This document shows positions 63,801 to 64,000 of a stretch of 64,000 nucleotides of DNA, in pieces. A program made the translations under genes and the position numbers. The first letter of the stretch is position 1; every line of letters begins with the position of its first letter. The notes under the pieces were generated by a model that ran no database searches, was not told the origin of the DNA, and saw only the letters and a program-made list of their open reading frames with translations. The stretch comes from an uncultured Lachnospiraceae bacterium (lineage in GTDB: Bacteria > Bacillota > Clostridia > Lachnospirales > Lachnospiraceae), in assembly GCA_947174495.1 (NCBI GenBank), contig CAMWJC010000002.1:1-64000 (forward strand). The letters are read 5' to 3'.

Positions 63801-64000
63801 TTTTCCCCAAAACAATCCCTGTACCTTAACGCCGCCTTCTTTGCTTCATCAATGAGACCTTTTTGAATATACTTTGCCACTTCCCCCTGCAGACAGGCAG
63901 AAAGTGCAATAATCCCCTCATGATATTGCTGTAAAAGCTCCATATCCACACGGGGCTTATAATAATATCCTTCTGTAAATCCACGGCTGACAATCTTCAT
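60815..64000 (-). CDS. dnaE: DNA polymerase III alpha subunit, N-terminus outside the window
   Basis: 1061 residues visible; the frame runs off the right edge, so roughly the first 100 residues are missing. PHP domain part (HEGIIALSACLQGEVAKYI, TTNDVHYTYAND), polymerase core (MVGPGRGSAAGSIVAYAL, VSMPDIDIDFCYERR with the catalytic Asp, GLPRHTSMHAAGVVI, LLKMDFLGLRTL), helix-hairpin-helix region, and an OB fold (VFIRGRVSLEEEKDGKL). DnaE1 type. Read towards pfkA. Confidence 0.96.
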   Translation of the reverse strand: MKIVSRGFTEGYYYKPRVDMELLQQYHEGIIALSACLQGEVAKYIQKGLIDEAKKAALRYRDCFGENNYFLELQDHGLPEQRTVNTVLLQISKELGIPLVTTNDVHYTYANDVQPHDILLCIQTGKKLADEDRMRYEGGQYYVKSEEEMKGLFPYAWEAVENTQRIADRCHVEIEFGVTKLPKFDVPEGYDSWSYLNKLCYDGLRERYGEDIDAPAGNSGQSFKERLDYELSVIQTMGYVDYFLIVWDFINYAKSNGIMVGPGRGSAAGSIVAYALKITNIDPIKYNLLFERFLNPERVSMPDIDIDFCYERRQEVIDYVSRKYGSEKVVQIVTFGTMLAKGVIRDVGRVMDLPYAYVDSLAKMIPNEPGITIDRALQINPELRKQYDTDEQVRTLIDMSKRLEGLPRHTSMHAAGVVICSRPAEELVPLSRGSDGAITTQFTMTTIEELGLLKMDFLGLRTLTVLRDAVALIEKDTGVHIDIDNIGFDDKKVFTSIGSGRTDGVFQLESGGMKSFMKELKPENFEDIIAGISLYRPGPMDFIPKYIKGKNSLGDITYSCPQLEPILAPTYGCIVYQEQVMQIVRDLGGYTLGRSDLVRRAMSKKKQAVMEKERANFVYGNEQEGVPGCASNGISEQVASQIYDDMMDFAKYAFNKSHAACYAVVSYQTAYLKYYYPVEFMAALMTSVIDNPGKVAEYIMVCRNMGISILPPDINQGESGFSVDGKSIRYALTAIKSVGRPVIDTVVKERNERGPYTNLKDFITRVADKEVNRKAIENFIKAGAFDSLPGTRKQFMSAYVQIMDHIVHDRKNNMAGQMSLFDIVDESQKEEFEVKLPDVGEYSKEMLLAFEKEVLGVYISGHPLEEQEELWRKGITNTTADFMLDEETQETVVRDNQTAVIGGMIAEKKIKYTKNDKIMSFLQVEDLAGSVEVIVFPRDYEKYSAKLMEENKVFIRGRVSLEEEKDGKLICEKITAFDEIPRKLWIKFPDKQSYEQEEKELFSLTADSDGNDSVIIFIADQKVMKKLPPNRNVNADEVLVTKLGERFGKENIKVVWDVKKD

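Overview
The window reads as a chromosome segment of a low-to-moderate GC Firmicute, most likely a Lachnospiraceae member (class Clostridia). The grounds are gene content and style rather than a database match: strong GGAGG ribosome sites, many GTG/TTG starts, a LysRS with an extra HD domain, an NHLM-type RiPP exporter, SPFH/NfeD and SleB genes, and a dnaE-pfkA neighbourhood. Apart from the truncated upp gene at the left edge, every gene lies on the minus strand.

Layout, left to right. 1-0.5 kb: 3' end of upp, then hairpins and a terminator. 0.6-2.6 kb: a soluble protein joining ferredoxin and [FeFe]-hydrogenase-like H-cluster domains to a chemotaxis signalling domain. 2.7-26.6 kb: a surface-glycan island read leftwards. 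It holds LicD, two tandem methyltransferases, a ferredoxin/FrhB/pyruvyltransferase fusion, GT2, GT8 and GT32-like enzymes, two CDP-glycerol-phosphotransferase-like proteins, two cytidylyltransferases fused to other enzymes, a glycerophosphodiesterase, two TIM-barrel isomerases and an FkbM methyltransferase. Eleven of these proteins carry the same small Rossmann-like add-on domain. Decayed gene pieces flank the last gene. 27-30.2 kb: two paralogous secreted surface proteins and a membrane-anchored partner. Sigma-28-like promoters (TAAA/TAAT-N15-GCCGATRT) sit upstream of both the surface-protein genes and the glycan operon.

30.6-41.5 kb: a RiPP operon: radical SAM/SPASM maturase, two Nif11-like double-glycine precursors, small secretion protein, C39-peptidase ABC exporter, second ABC exporter and a SAH-hydrolase-like protein. 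It ends with a SpoIIE phosphatase, an anti-sigma kinase-like ATPase and a STAS antagonist. 41.7-48.5 kb: RecD2, a small protein and GNAT, an HTH-ADP-ribosyltransferase-like toxin candidate with a partner gene and a palindromic operator, a nitroreductase, and an HNH endonuclease/methyltransferase pair. 48.7-64 kb: housekeeping genes (lysS with HD tail, greA, dusB, argF, SPFH and NfeD, SleB hydrolase, proC, SpoU methyltransferase, pfkA, dnaE cut by the window end), with a 12-bp tandem repeat before dusB and a large nested-hairpin intergenic element at 56.2-56.6 kb.

How the parts may work together (inference): the 27-30 kb surface proteins and the glycan island could form one sigma-28 regulon that makes and decorates a cell-surface or flagellar structure with phosphodiester-linked groups. 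The RiPP operon looks self-contained, with its own phosphatase/kinase/antagonist switch. All coordinates and motifs were read by eye; family names rest on motif recognition and no searches were run.
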